Positions 16,751 to 24,652 of a stretch of DNA of 24,652 bases are shown here, piece after piece; the stretch's first letter is position 1; each line of letters opens with the position of its first letter. The position numbers and the translations under genes were made by a program. Source of the DNA: an uncultured Fusobacterium sp. (lineage in GTDB: Bacteria; Fusobacteriota; Fusobacteriia; Fusobacteriales; Fusobacteriaceae); contig UQQO01000017.1 in assembly GCA_900543175.1 (NCBI GenBank), positions 1 through 24,652 of the forward strand. Direction: 5' to 3'. Below the pieces are notes generated by a model. That model searched no databases and was not told where the DNA came from. It saw nothing but the letters and a program-made list of their open reading frames with translations.

Positions 16751-17551
16751 TTAATCATCTCCTATTCCTATTTCTAAATATACTTTTTTTATCTTCTCCA
16801 ATAATATTTCTCTTCCTTCCTCACTCTCTCTATATTGAGAATTAGCTTTTTTTATCATATTTGGAGAAACTTCATGATCTATACCTGCCTTTTTTCCATA
16901 GGCTATAAATCTTGCTCTAAAATTTTGCCTTGATAGCTCTGGAAAAACTCTTTCACTCTCTGGAAAAACCTCCTCTACTATATGTACAAACTCTTTTAAT
17001 CTATCTCCTAACTCTTGAGATATTGGCTCTGAAAATAGATTTTTCCCTCTATTTACAACTACACTTTTAAATTCATATCTTTTTAAACTATCTCTTGTTA
17101 AATTTAAGATATCATTTATTTGTAACCCTGTTTCATAAATCAATTTTATTATTAAACTATCTCTTATTCCTTCAAAACTATCTCCACATTTCTCCAGTAT
17201 CATATTTAATTCATAAAGTTCAAGCTCTTTAGGAACAAATTTTTGCAGTTTTGGAAGTTGAATATCTTGAATTGGTAGAGATTCTATTATCCTGTTTTGA
17301 AGAAGATATTTATAGAAAGTTTTTAATGTACTCACTTTTCTATATATTGATCTATCACTATAGCTAACTTTTAAACTTTCAATATAGTTTAAGATAATCT
17401 CATTATTTACTTCTAAAATATCCTTCTCTCCTAAAAACTCTTTAAACTCATTGATATCTCTACTATACATATCTAAAGTGCTATCTGAAAATCTCTGATT
17501 TTCTCTAGCATCACTGAAAAATTTCTCTACAAAATCAATATTATCTCTCAT
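16751..17551 (-). CDS. XerD-like tyrosine recombinase homologue, catalytically degenerate
   Basis: A 266-residue protein with a core-binding SAM-like N-domain (about 1-95) and a shortened recombinase catalytic domain. The first catalytic arginine motif TGLR reads TGLQ (141-144). A lysine equivalent may persist at Lys170. The HxLRH block reads SPNMIKKAN (229-237), so His and Arg are replaced. The LGH box and the C-terminal tyrosine helix are absent, about 30 residues short of XerD. It may still bind DNA but should not recombine it. It overlaps recN by 11 bp and abuts era. Confidence 0.8.
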   Translation of the reverse strand: MRDNIDFVEKFFSDARENQRFSDSTLDMYSRDINEFKEFLGEKDILEVNNEIILNYIESLKVSYSDRSIYRKVSTLKTFYKYLLQNRIIESLPIQDIQLPKLQKFVPKELELYELNMILEKCGDSFEGIRDSLIIKLIYETGLQINDILNLTRDSLKRYEFKSVVVNRGKNLFSEPISQELGDRLKEFVHIVEEVFPESERVFPELSRQNFRARFIAYGKKAGIDHEVSPNMIKKANSQYRESEEGREILLEKIKKVYLEIGIGDD

Positions 17552-19205
17552 TTAAAAGCTCCTCTGCATGTTTTAAAACAGCTTCAGTTACATTTTCCCC
17601 AGCTAACATACGAGCTATCTCAACAACTCTTCCCTTAGCATCTAATTTTTTTACAGTGGTAGAAGTTTTATTATTAACTGTCTCTTTCTTTATATAGAAC
17701 TGTTCATGTGCTCTAGCAGCTATTGCTGGAGAATGGGTAATAGAAACCACCTGTGCATGATCCCCTATCTCTCTAAGTTTATCAGCTATCTTTCTTACTG
17801 TTTCCCCGCCAACTCCTGTATCAATCTCATCAAAGATTAAAATAGGGATATTGTCAACTCTTGAGAAAATAACTTTAAGAGCTAACATTATTCTACTTAC
17901 CTCTCCACCAGAGGCTATCTTCCAAAGAGGCTTCATTCCCTGCCCTATATTTGTAGAGATCAAAAATTCTATTGAATCAGAGCCATTATTTCCCATATGT
18001 TCATTTTTATCAACTACAATATGGAACCTTGCATCTCCCATCTTTAAGAATTGCAACTCTTGTTCTAAAAGTTTTTCTATCTCTAAAGCTTTCTTTAATC
18101 TTAGTCCTCTAAGTTCTAAAGCTAACTTCCAATACTCTTCCTCTGCCTCTTTCTTCTCCTTTAGAAGTTTCTTTACTTCAAAACTATTTTCCTCTAATAA
18201 GTTAATTTTTTCAGCTATACTATCTCTAAACTCTATGATCTCCTCTATTGTAGCACCATACTTACTCTTCATCTTATTTATTAGATCAAGTCTTTCAATT
18301 ACCTTTTGAAGTCTATTTTCATCTATATCAATATCTCTATCAGCAGTATCTAACATATCTATACAATCTTCAAGTTCATAATAGACTTTCTCCAACTTTT
18401 CCAATATCTCTTCAAACTCCTCACCATATTTACACAGTGACTCTATATTTCTTCTTGAGTTATTGATAAAATGTAGGGCATTCACCTCTCCATCACGAAG
18501 TTGAATATTTGAATCTAAAATCTTATCCTTTATCTTTCCAGCATTAAAAAGTTTTTTATACTCTTCTTCTAACCTATTATCCTCATCAACTTCTGGAGCA
18601 ACTCTATTTATCTCATTCAGTTGAAACTCATAGAACTCTCTTTTTTCAATAGCCTCCTGTCTATTTTTTTCTATCTCATCTATTTTGTTAGATACCTCTT
18701 TATATTTTAAATAGACCCTGTTTATATTCCCTCTTAACTCTTTTCCCTCTTCTCCTAGAAATTTATCTAAAAGTCTAACATGATTATTTTTATTTAATAG
18801 CATCTGATGAGAGTATTGCCCAACTATATCTACAAGAGTTCCCATTATCTCCTTTAAATTTGTAAGAGACACTCTAACTCCATTTACATATACTTTTCCT
18901 CTACTATTTCTATCAAAGTATCTTCTAACTATTACCTCATTATCCTCTACATCAATACCAAAACGGGCTGAGAGTTCCTCAGCCTGTTCTTCATTAATTT
19001 CAAAAACCCCTTGAGCTAAAAGATGATCCTCTCCATCTCTTATCATATCCACAGAGGCTTTTTCCCCTATTAAAAGGTTTATCCCACTTAAAATAATTGA
19101 TTTTCCAGCACCTGTTTCACCAGTTAATACTATTAACCCATCTCCAAATTCTAAATCAAGTTCATCTATTATAGCTAGATTTTCTATTTTAAGCTCTCTT
19201 AACAT
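17541..19205 (-). CDS. recN: DNA repair ATPase RecN
   Basis: A 554-residue SMC-like protein acting in double-strand break repair. Walker A is GETGAGKS (29-36). A long coiled-coil segment runs through roughly 150-370. The C-terminal lobe has the signature ASGGEVSRIMLALK and Walker B ILIFDEIDTGVGG, followed by the switch THSPAIAARA. Length is typical. ATG 19205 overlaps the end of nadK by 7 bp and has a GGGGAG box. The nadK-recN neighbourhood is common in bacteria. Confidence 0.97.
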   Translation of the reverse strand: MLRELKIENLAIIDELDLEFGDGLIVLTGETGAGKSIILSGINLLIGEKASVDMIRDGEDHLLAQGVFEINEEQAEELSARFGIDVEDNEVIVRRYFDRNSRGKVYVNGVRVSLTNLKEIMGTLVDIVGQYSHQMLLNKNNHVRLLDKFLGEEGKELRGNINRVYLKYKEVSNKIDEIEKNRQEAIEKREFYEFQLNEINRVAPEVDEDNRLEEEYKKLFNAGKIKDKILDSNIQLRDGEVNALHFINNSRRNIESLCKYGEEFEEILEKLEKVYYELEDCIDMLDTADRDIDIDENRLQKVIERLDLINKMKSKYGATIEEIIEFRDSIAEKINLLEENSFEVKKLLKEKKEAEEEYWKLALELRGLRLKKALEIEKLLEQELQFLKMGDARFHIVVDKNEHMGNNGSDSIEFLISTNIGQGMKPLWKIASGGEVSRIMLALKVIFSRVDNIPILIFDEIDTGVGGETVRKIADKLREIGDHAQVVSITHSPAIAARAHEQFYIKKETVNNKTSTTVKKLDAKGRVVEIARMLAGENVTEAVLKHAEELLNER

Positions 19206-20002
19206 AGATTATCTCCCCATTTTAATTTTTCTCTAAGAACACTATAATAGTTTCTGTTCTTAGGTATTACAAGATTTAATCTCATCTTTGAGTATTCTAT
19301 CTCAATAGTTGTGTTGCTATCTATCTCCTCACTCACTTGCCCATCAACTATAACTTGCCCAGTACGTTCTTTGTCTGCCATTTGAAGTTTTAGCTTTTCA
19401 TCTCCACCTATAATTATAGGTCTTGTATTGAGATTGTGTGGAGCTATGGGAGTTATCACCATAGCTTTCATACTAGATTTAAGGATTGGTCCCCCTGCTG
19501 ACATTGAGTAAGCTGTTGATCCTGTTGGAGTTGCAACTATTACCCCATCACCTTTATATGTACACATATACTCATCATTTGCTGTAAAAGCTATTCTCAA
19601 AACTCTTGAAGTGATACCAGATTTTGAAACTACAATCTCATTTAGTGCATAGTAAGTTTTCTCTTTTATCTTTGCCTCTAAAATATATCTAGTCTCATAT
19701 TTAAAATTATTATTGAGAAAGTTATCATACTCCTCAAATATATTCTCTCTCTTTATCTCTGTTAAAAAACCTAAACTTCCTGCATTTATAGCTATTACAT
19801 AGAAATTTTCTTTAAAGATAAATTGCTTAAAAGCTCTCAATAGCGTTCCATCTCCACCGATAACCACTGCAAAATCTGCCTCTTTACCTCTATTATTATC
19901 TAAAATTTCTATATTTCTTTTTTGAAAATATTCTACACTCTCTCTATACAACTCTTGAGCTATCTCTTTTTCTGTATTATATATAATGCAAACTTTTTTC
20001 AC
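19199..20002 (-). CDS. nadK: NAD kinase
   Basis: A 267-residue cytoplasmic kinase that phosphorylates NAD to NADP. Motifs are GGDGT (49-53), the NEIVV stretch, and the glycine-rich TPTGSTAYSMSAGGPI in the C-terminal domain, followed by VDGQ. Length is normal. The start is GTG 20002 with GGAGG 6 nt upstream. It lies 14 nt after the envC-like gene and overlaps recN. Confidence 0.97.
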   Translation of the reverse strand: MKKVCIIYNTEKEIAQELYRESVEYFQKRNIEILDNNRGKEADFAVVIGGDGTLLRAFKQFIFKENFYVIAINAGSLGFLTEIKRENIFEEYDNFLNNNFKYETRYILEAKIKEKTYYALNEIVVSKSGITSRVLRIAFTANDEYMCTYKGDGVIVATPTGSTAYSMSAGGPILKSSMKAMVITPIAPHNLNTRPIIIGGDEKLKLQMADKERTGQVIVDGQVSEEIDSNTTIEIEYSKMRLNLVIPKNRNYYSVLREKLKWGDNLC

Positions 20003-20016
20003 TTTCTTCCTCCTAG

Positions 20017-21111
20017 CTAAAACATAGGAACAGGGTTGATAGGTTTTAAATTAAATCTCACTTCATAGTATAAGTTAGGTTTTCCATCTGTTGATAGCCC
20101 TAAGATTCCTATCTCTCCACCTTTTTCTACTCTTTGATTAAGTTTTACATTTGTAGAGATCAGATTTCCATATACTCCAATCATATTATATCCATAGTCT
20201 ATCATTACAACTTTTCCTAATCCTTGGAAGTTATCTGCATAGATAACCTTTCCACCTGATGAAGCTACTACTTTTCTACCCATTTGAGCCATTATCTCTA
20301 TTCCATTACTTGATACTCCCTTTTCCTTCTCCTGTCCAAAAGCCACTACAATTTTACCCTCTACTGGCTTTAAAGTTTTACCAAGTTTTGAATAAGCTTG
20401 ACTTTTATTTACTACCTTTGTATCTGTTTTTGTTCTTGTTACGATAATTTGTTTTATCTGCTTTTCTATTCTCTCCTTCTCTTTACGAAGTTTACTAATA
20501 GTTTTTACATGTGTTGATTTCTCATTGTTTAACTTAGCTATAAGTATATTTTTCTCTTTCTTCATTCTGTCAATATTTCTAAGATTTTGAGCTAGTTTGT
20601 TTCTAAGATTACTAAGCTTTATCTTCTCTCTCTCAATATCTTTCTTTACTGTCTTAATATCAACTTGAACAGATTGAATATACTCCATCTTCTTCAAATC
20701 TCCAAGTAGAAGATTTTTAAAATTCTTCCTCATAAGAGGTTGATTGCTAAAATCATCTTTATCACAAGAGTACCTATTCCAAGCTATAAGCTTAGCCTTA
20801 TACTCAAGCTTTTTTCTTTTCATTACATCAGAGCTGACATCTAAATTTTTCTCTCCATACTCTATATTTTTAGATACAGTTTTTATCTCTTCAACTGTCT
20901 TTTCCCTATCTTTTTCAATTCTTACAATATCCTCTTCTATATCTTTAATCTGCTTTTGAATTTTTTGTTTTTCTACATCTATTGTTTTTATTCTAGTGTT
21001 TTTTTGGTTAATTTGATGTTCTATATTTTTTACTTTCTTTTTCATATCTGTGACACTATCTGAAAAAGCTAAAACACTAAAAATCATAAAAAACAGAACT
21101 ACTCTTTTCAA
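20017..21111 (-). CDS. EnvC-like coiled-coil protein with degenerate LytM (M23) domain
   Basis: A 364-residue exported protein: signal peptide 1-17, coiled coil about 20-225, LytM domain about 248-364. Zinc ligands are lost: HxGID reads NGIE (269-272), YGH reads YGN (314-316), and HLH reads NLY (346-348). The ending PNLYYEVR...PINPVP closely follows that of E. coli EnvC, a non-catalytic activator of cell-wall amidases controlled by FtsEX. The start is TTG 21111 with AGGAGG four bases upstream inside the ftsX-like gene, and TTGA overlaps its stop, so the two are translationally coupled. Confidence 0.88.
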   Translation of the reverse strand: MKRVVLFFMIFSVLAFSDSVTDMKKKVKNIEHQINQKNTRIKTIDVEKQKIQKQIKDIEEDIVRIEKDREKTVEEIKTVSKNIEYGEKNLDVSSDVMKRKKLEYKAKLIAWNRYSCDKDDFSNQPLMRKNFKNLLLGDLKKMEYIQSVQVDIKTVKKDIEREKIKLSNLRNKLAQNLRNIDRMKKEKNILIAKLNNEKSTHVKTISKLRKEKERIEKQIKQIIVTRTKTDTKVVNKSQAYSKLGKTLKPVEGKIVVAFGQEKEKGVSSNGIEIMAQMGRKVVASSGGKVIYADNFQGLGKVVMIDYGYNMIGVYGNLISTNVKLNQRVEKGGEIGILGLSTDGKPNLYYEVRFNLKPINPVPMF

Positions 21112-21965
21112 GATTCCTCCTTAAAAAGAACTCTAAGTCTTAAAGGATTTATCCAAATTACCATATTTATAGCTATTATTGCTAAAACTTGTACAATAAA
21201 TATCTCTCCTATGCTAAGAATAAGAAATTTACTACTTATCTCGATTATCTCTTCTCTAAAATATGTATAAACATTAAAAAATATCAAGGTTCCCATTAAA
21301 GCTGCTCCACTAAATGGAAGAAGATTTACTTTTTTAGCTCTTTTTGAATTTACTCTATCATCTGGGATAATATCATTATAGTTTAAAAAATCTATTGCCA
21401 CAGCATTATAGAAAATATAGTAGATTCCTAAAATTGAAGGAACTACTAAAAATATCATTATCATAGCAAAAAGAAGGTTATAGAATTTCTTTTCTCTCTC
21501 TTGATAACTTATAAAAGCTGCATCTACAAATACTTCCTTAATATTTTGATTATTTTCTAAGTTCTCTTGTATCTTCTCTGCATCATCTAATTTATTAAAA
21601 TATATTAACAAAGAATCTGATAGCGGATTTTCTCCCTTAGGTATAGCTACATCTAATTGAGTTTGAAGATTTTTAAAAGCTTCCTCTTTAGATAGATATC
21701 TAACCTTTTTCACTCCATCTAATCCTAAAATTTCTACCTCTATCCTGTTTTTTTCCTCTTCTTTTAACTCACTTTTCAAATCAGCTGTAAAAAAATAGCT
21801 GTTATCAATTTTTTTATTCACTGAAGATATATTAATTAAAACTGATAAGAAAAAATTTAAAATGATAAAGGATATAACTAAAAGAATAAATGTTTTCTTT
21901 TTTATTTTAGTTCTATGTTTAGTATAACTATTTTTTTCAATTCTCATCATCAAATTATTATTCAT
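21108..21965 (-). CDS. ftsX: FtsX-like cell-division membrane protein
   Basis: A 285-residue protein with the FtsX layout: a basic cytoplasmic N-terminus, TM1 about 27-48, an extracytoplasmic domain about 50-165 (VKKVRYLSKEEAF is typical), then three more helices. The cytoplasmic loop that normally carries an EIEIMKLVGAT-like motif contacting FtsE reads YNDIIPDDRVNSKRAKK instead. No ftsE is next to it. I start at ATG 21965, which has GGAG 5 nt upstream; a GTG two codons earlier overlaps that box. It is first in the operon running through era and is coupled to the EnvC-like gene. Confidence 0.8.
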   Translation of the reverse strand: MNNNLMMRIEKNSYTKHRTKIKKKTFILLVISFIILNFFLSVLINISSVNKKIDNSYFFTADLKSELKEEEKNRIEVEILGLDGVKKVRYLSKEEAFKNLQTQLDVAIPKGENPLSDSLLIYFNKLDDAEKIQENLENNQNIKEVFVDAAFISYQEREKKFYNLLFAMIMIFLVVPSILGIYYIFYNAVAIDFLNYNDIIPDDRVNSKRAKKVNLLPFSGAALMGTLIFFNVYTYFREEIIEISSKFLILSIGEIFIVQVLAIIAINMVIWINPLRLRVLFKEES

Positions 21966-22000
21966 ATCCACTCCATCATTAAAAATTCTCTCAACAAAAT

Positions 22001-22048
22001 TTAAGGCTGACTAAAATCTACCTTAATATAGTTCAAAGTCAGCCTTAA
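22001..22048 (-). terminator. Probable terminator of the transketolase operon
   Basis: A perfect 12-bp stem (TTAAGGCTGACT 22001-22012 with 22037-22048) has a 24-nt loop and is followed on the minus strand by the imperfect run ATTTTGTT. It lies between the transketolase and ftsX-like genes. Partial read-through would help explain the lack of an obvious ftsX promoter. Confidence 0.65.
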
Positions 22049-22059
22049 TTAATATAAAA

Positions 22060-22989
22060 CTACATATTCTCTTTTACCATAGCTACTAATTTAGCTGCTG
22101 TAAGCTCATATTTTTCTAAAAGTTCTGCAGCCTTTCCACTTTGTCCAAATTTATCATAGATTCCTAGTTTTTTAACTTTAGTAGGATATACTTCTGATAA
22201 AAATTCTGATACTGCAGATCCTAAACCACCAATAACAGAGTGCTCTTCTGCTGTTATTATAAATTTAGTTTCTTTTGCTGCTTTTAATATTGTTTCTCCA
22301 TCTAGAGGTTTGATTGTTCCAACGTTGATTACTCTTACAGAGATTCCCTCTTGTGCAAGAATATCTGCTGCTTTTATTGCTTCATAAGTCATTAGTCCTG
22401 TTGCAGCTATTGTAACATCATTTCCCTCTCTAACTGTATTTGCTATTCCAATTTGGAAATCATAAGTTTCTTCATCAAATATAGTTTCTACATCTAGTCT
22501 TCCCATTCTGATATATACTGGTCCTTCATATTCTGCTGCTGCAAATACCATTTTTTTAGTTTCCACAGCATCTGCTGGAGATAGTACTACCATTCCTGGT
22601 ATAGCTCTCATTATAGCTATATCTTCTATAGATTGATGAGATCCTCCATCTTCCCCTACAGAGATTCCTGCATGTGTAGGAGCTATTTTTACATTTAGTT
22701 TTGGATATGCTATTGTATTTCTTATTTGTTCAAATCCTCTTCCTGCTGCAAACATTGCAAATGTTGAGGCAAATGGGATTCTTCCACAAGTTGCAAGTCC
22801 TGCTGCTGTTCCCATAAGATCAGCTTCTGCAATACCTACATTAAAATGTCTTTCTGGAAATTCTTTTTGAAACATACTAGTTTTTGTAGATTTAGTTAAG
22901 TCTGCATCTAAAACTACGATATCTTTATTTATTTTTCCAAGTTCTACTAAAGCTTCTCCATAAGCTTGTCTTGTAGCCTTTTTACTCAT
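22060..22989 (-). CDS. Transketolase, C-terminal subunit
   Basis: A 309-residue protein holding the pyrimidine-binding and C-terminal domains of transketolase, the second half of a split enzyme in the non-oxidative pentose phosphate pathway. Visible features are GIAEADLMGTAAGLA, which includes the Glu that activates thiamine diphosphate, the THAGISVGEDGGSHQ stretch, and the C-terminal TAEEHSVIGGLGSAV. It lies 31 nt after the N-terminal half with an AGGAGG box. Related E1 or DXS-like halves are possible but the motifs fit split transketolase. Confidence 0.93.
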   Translation of the reverse strand: MSKKATRQAYGEALVELGKINKDIVVLDADLTKSTKTSMFQKEFPERHFNVGIAEADLMGTAAGLATCGRIPFASTFAMFAAGRGFEQIRNTIAYPKLNVKIAPTHAGISVGEDGGSHQSIEDIAIMRAIPGMVVLSPADAVETKKMVFAAAEYEGPVYIRMGRLDVETIFDEETYDFQIGIANTVREGNDVTIAATGLMTYEAIKAADILAQEGISVRVINVGTIKPLDGETILKAAKETKFIITAEEHSVIGGLGSAVSEFLSEVYPTKVKKLGIYDKFGQSGKAAELLEKYELTAAKLVAMVKENM

Positions 22990-23020
22990 TGATTACTCCC
23001 TCCTGGATCTTCCTTATAGA

Positions 23021-23839
23021 TTATTTGCTATTTAATTCAGCTAATGCTTTTTCTGTTTCTTCTGCTGTTGGAGCTACTCCATGGAATCCACATACATTTT
23101 CCATAAATGAAACTCCCTTACCTTTTATTGTTTTAGCTATGATAATAGTTGGTTTTCCTTTTACATTTTTAGCTTCTTCTAAAGCATTTAAAATTTCTGT
23201 AAAGTTGTGTCCATCTATTTTTATAACATGCCAACCAAAAGCTTCCCATTTAGCATCAACTGGCTCAACTCCCATAACTTTATCTACATTTCCATCGATT
23301 TGTAAATTGTTAAAGTCTAGGAAAGCACATACATTGTCAAGTTTGTAGTGAGCTGCTGTCATTGCTGCTTCCCAAACTTGTCCCTCTTGAATTTCTCCAT
23401 CTCCAAGTACTACATATGTTCTGTAAGATTCTCCAGTAATTCTAGCATTTAAAGCCATTCCATTAACTACAGATAACCCTTGTCCTAATGATCCTGTTGA
23501 AATTTCTACTCCTGGTACTTTTTTCATATCTGGATGCCCTTGAAGAATAGAACCATATTTTCTTAATGTCATAAGAAGTTCTTTATCAAAGTATCCTCTT
23601 TCTGCTAATGTTGCATATAGTGCAGGAGCTGCATGCCCTTTTGATAGAACAAATCTATCTCTGTTTTCCATCTTAGGATTTGCAGGATCTATATTCATTT
23701 CTGAAAAATATAGAGTTGTCAATATATCTGTTGCAGATAATGATCCTCCTGGATGTCCTGATTTAGCTTCACAGATCATTTTTACTATAGATTTTCTGAT
23801 ACTATTAGCTTTTTCTTCTAGAATTTTAATATCTTTCAT
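23021..23839 (-). CDS. Transketolase, N-terminal subunit
   Basis: A 272-residue thiamine-diphosphate-binding half. It has SGHPGGSLS near residue 28, [21 protein letters not shown] and the ThDP/Mg motif [13 protein letters not shown] ending with NFNNLQIDG. With the downstream gene it forms a heteromeric transketolase that moves two-carbon ketol units between sugar phosphates. ATG 23839 has an AGGAG box. A consensus promoter lies just upstream. Confidence 0.94.
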   Translation of the reverse strand: MKDIKILEEKANSIRKSIVKMICEAKSGHPGGSLSATDILTTLYFSEMNIDPANPKMENRDRFVLSKGHAAPALYATLAERGYFDKELLMTLRKYGSILQGHPDMKKVPGVEISTGSLGQGLSVVNGMALNARITGESYRTYVVLGDGEIQEGQVWEAAMTAAHYKLDNVCAFLDFNNLQIDGNVDKVMGVEPVDAKWEAFGWHVIKIDGHNFTEILNALEEAKNVKGKPTIIIAKTIKGKGVSFMENVCGFHGVAPTAEETEKALAELNSK

Positions 23840-23874
23840 TTGTTTCTCCTTTCAAATATTTATATTCTCTATAA

Positions 23875-23904
23875 ATTATATTATTTTATACACATTATTG
23901 TCAA
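23875..23904 (-). promoter_or_regulatory. Sigma70 promoter of the transketolase genes
   Basis: On the minus strand TTGACA (23899-23904) and TATAAT (23875-23880) both match consensus with an 18-nt spacer. The start codon follows after about 35 nt. It lies 20 nt downstream of the preceding gene's stop, without an obvious terminator between. Confidence 0.85.
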
Positions 23905-23923
23905 GAAAAGGAAAAAAATTATA

Positions 23924-24517
23924 TTAAAAAAATTTACTGATACTTTCAATAATAAGATCTTTCCCTTTTAATATTTGTTCCAATACCTCTTTGTATTTTA
24001 TACACCCTATAATTATAAGAAAAAAAGTATATGAGAAAAATGGTCTCAATAATTTTCCCTCTTTTTTCATATCTTTTAATATAGTAAATACTCCCAAAGA
24101 GAAAATACATATGAATTCCATCGTATTTTTAGTATATCCTACTGCTATAATAGAACATAGAACAATGAACAAAATTAGAAGAATTCTTGTTATCTGTGGT
24201 GTACAACTTATTTTTAAAATAGGTATTTTTAAAAGTGCACCTCCACCCCATCCTTTAGGATAAAGATCAAAAATAAAGTGTAATGCCAATGCTATTGCAA
24301 AGCCAATTAAAAAATATCTAAATACTTCATTTTGATCCTGTTCATAAATTCTTATTAAAAATAATAGAGCTAAAGGACTATGAGTAAGAATACTTCTATG
24401 CTTCAGTTTCAATTTAAAATCCCAATCAGGAAATTTTATTCCTAAAAAATAAGCTGCAAACAATATTATTAGCTCTAATGTGCTTATTTTTTCAAAAAAT
24501 TTTGTAAAAAACTCCAT
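23924..24517 (-). CDS. YdjM/DUF457-type membrane-bound metal-dependent hydrolase-like protein
   Basis: A 197-residue membrane protein with about five hydrophobic segments. It shows the family's metal-type motifs in order: FPDWD near residue 29, HRSILTHSP near 40, and HFIFDLYPKGW near 80. The biochemical role of the family is poorly defined. The frame stays open upstream to 24577, but that extension would cross the tuf terminator. ATG 24517 has AGGAG 5 nt upstream and is the better start. No certain promoter was seen; it may depend on tuf read-through. Confidence 0.8.
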   Translation of the reverse strand: MEFFTKFFEKISTLELIILFAAYFLGIKFPDWDFKLKLKHRSILTHSPLALLFLIRIYEQDQNEVFRYFLIGFAIALALHFIFDLYPKGWGGGALLKIPILKISCTPQITRILLILFIVLCSIIAVGYTKNTMEFICIFSLGVFTILKDMKKEGKLLRPFFSYTFFLIIIGCIKYKEVLEQILKGKDLIIESISKFF

Positions 24518-24535
24518 TATTTCTCCTGTAATTTT

Positions 24536-24565
24536 AAAAAAAGGGAGCAGAAATTTTCTGCTCCC
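24536..24565 (-). terminator. Intrinsic terminator of tuf
   Basis: A perfect 10-bp stem GGGAGCAGAA (24543-24552) / TTCTGCTCCC (24556-24565) with a 3-nt loop is followed on the minus strand by seven T (24536-24542). It lies 34 nt after the tuf stop. Confidence 0.95.
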
Positions 24566-24599
24566 TTCTGCCTTCAAGTAAGGTTAATTACTAAATTAA

Positions 24600-24652
24600 T
24601 TATTTAGTGATTTCAGCAACTACTCCAGAAGCTACTGTTCTTCCACCTTCTC
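24600..24652 (-). CDS. tuf: Elongation factor Tu, C-terminal end (partial)
   Basis: Only the last 17 codons are in the window. They read EGGRTVASGVVAEITK and then TAA, the near-invariant C-terminus of EF-Tu (GGRTVGAGVVTEI- type). EF-Tu delivers aminoacyl-tRNA to the ribosome. The gene continues beyond the right edge. The terminator that follows marks the end of its transcription unit. Confidence 0.93.
   Translation of the reverse strand, partial: EGGRTVASGVVAEITK

Noticed and set aside
16751..17551. A mobile element or integron marked by the tyrosine recombinase homologue
   Set aside because: The gene overlaps recN and abuts era in a housekeeping operon, lacks catalytic residues, and there are no attachment sites or other mobile genes nearby.
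20744..20959. Plus-strand open frames antisense to the coiled-coil and other minus-strand genes
   Set aside because: They lack ribosome binding sites and recognisable domains, and are by-products of AT-rich codons in well-identified genes on the other strand.
21972..22059. A dedicated promoter for the ftsX-to-era operon
   Set aside because: The only -10-like hexamer (TATATT, minus strand) lies within the terminator loop and has no acceptable -35, so I do not call it.
24518..24577. Extending the YdjM-like gene 20 codons upstream
   Set aside because: The extension would translate through the tuf terminator hairpin and its T tract, and the internal ATG 24517 has a properly spaced AGGAG box.

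Overview
The window is low-GC DNA, with 19 of its 21 substantially complete protein genes packed on the minus strand. The gene families and the AT-biased codons suggest a member of the Fusobacteria, most likely a Fusobacterium species. This is inferred from content and style; no database search was possible.

Layout, left to right. Plus strand: the 3' end of an unrecognised gene (3-128) and a PaaI-type hotdog thioesterase (142-567), facing a bidirectional terminator. Minus strand, each unit read right to left: (1) PHP phosphoesterase, periplasmic binding protein, fused double permease and ATPase, a complete type I ABC importer usually labelled 'iron' but lacking the tyrosine pair that binds iron; (2) RpiR-type regulator, small tRNA-binding protein and proC; (3) hutG-like arginase-family enzyme; (4) a dicarboxylate/amino-acid:cation symporter with a perfect consensus promoter; (5) family 5 binding lipoprotein, two permeases, two compact ATPases and a Cys glutathione peroxidase; (6) ftsX-like, envC-like, nadK, recN, degenerate tyrosine recombinase and era, a tightly overlapping housekeeping operon ending in a UUCG-loop terminator; (7) split transketolase; (8) a YdjM/DUF457-type membrane protein and the 3' end of tuf.

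The most unusual stretch is the 826-bp gap between the symporter and the peroxidase gene (9512-10337). It has no credible gene but is densely palindromic. Two related imperfect-palindrome elements lie there in opposite orientation (9758-10045 and 10071-10230). Their terminal arms differ in sequence but stay perfectly complementary, and the larger one holds two copies of a hairpin whose stem differences are also compensated. That pattern suggests selection for structure, as in a repetitive extragenic element, a MITE-like element or a structured RNA.

Secondary points of interest are protein families with altered active sites: a symporter without the substrate-binding arginine, an arginase-family enzyme with Cys at a metal-ligand position, a XerD-like protein without its catalytic residues, and an FtsX/EnvC pair without an adjacent ftsE whose EnvC has no zinc ligands.
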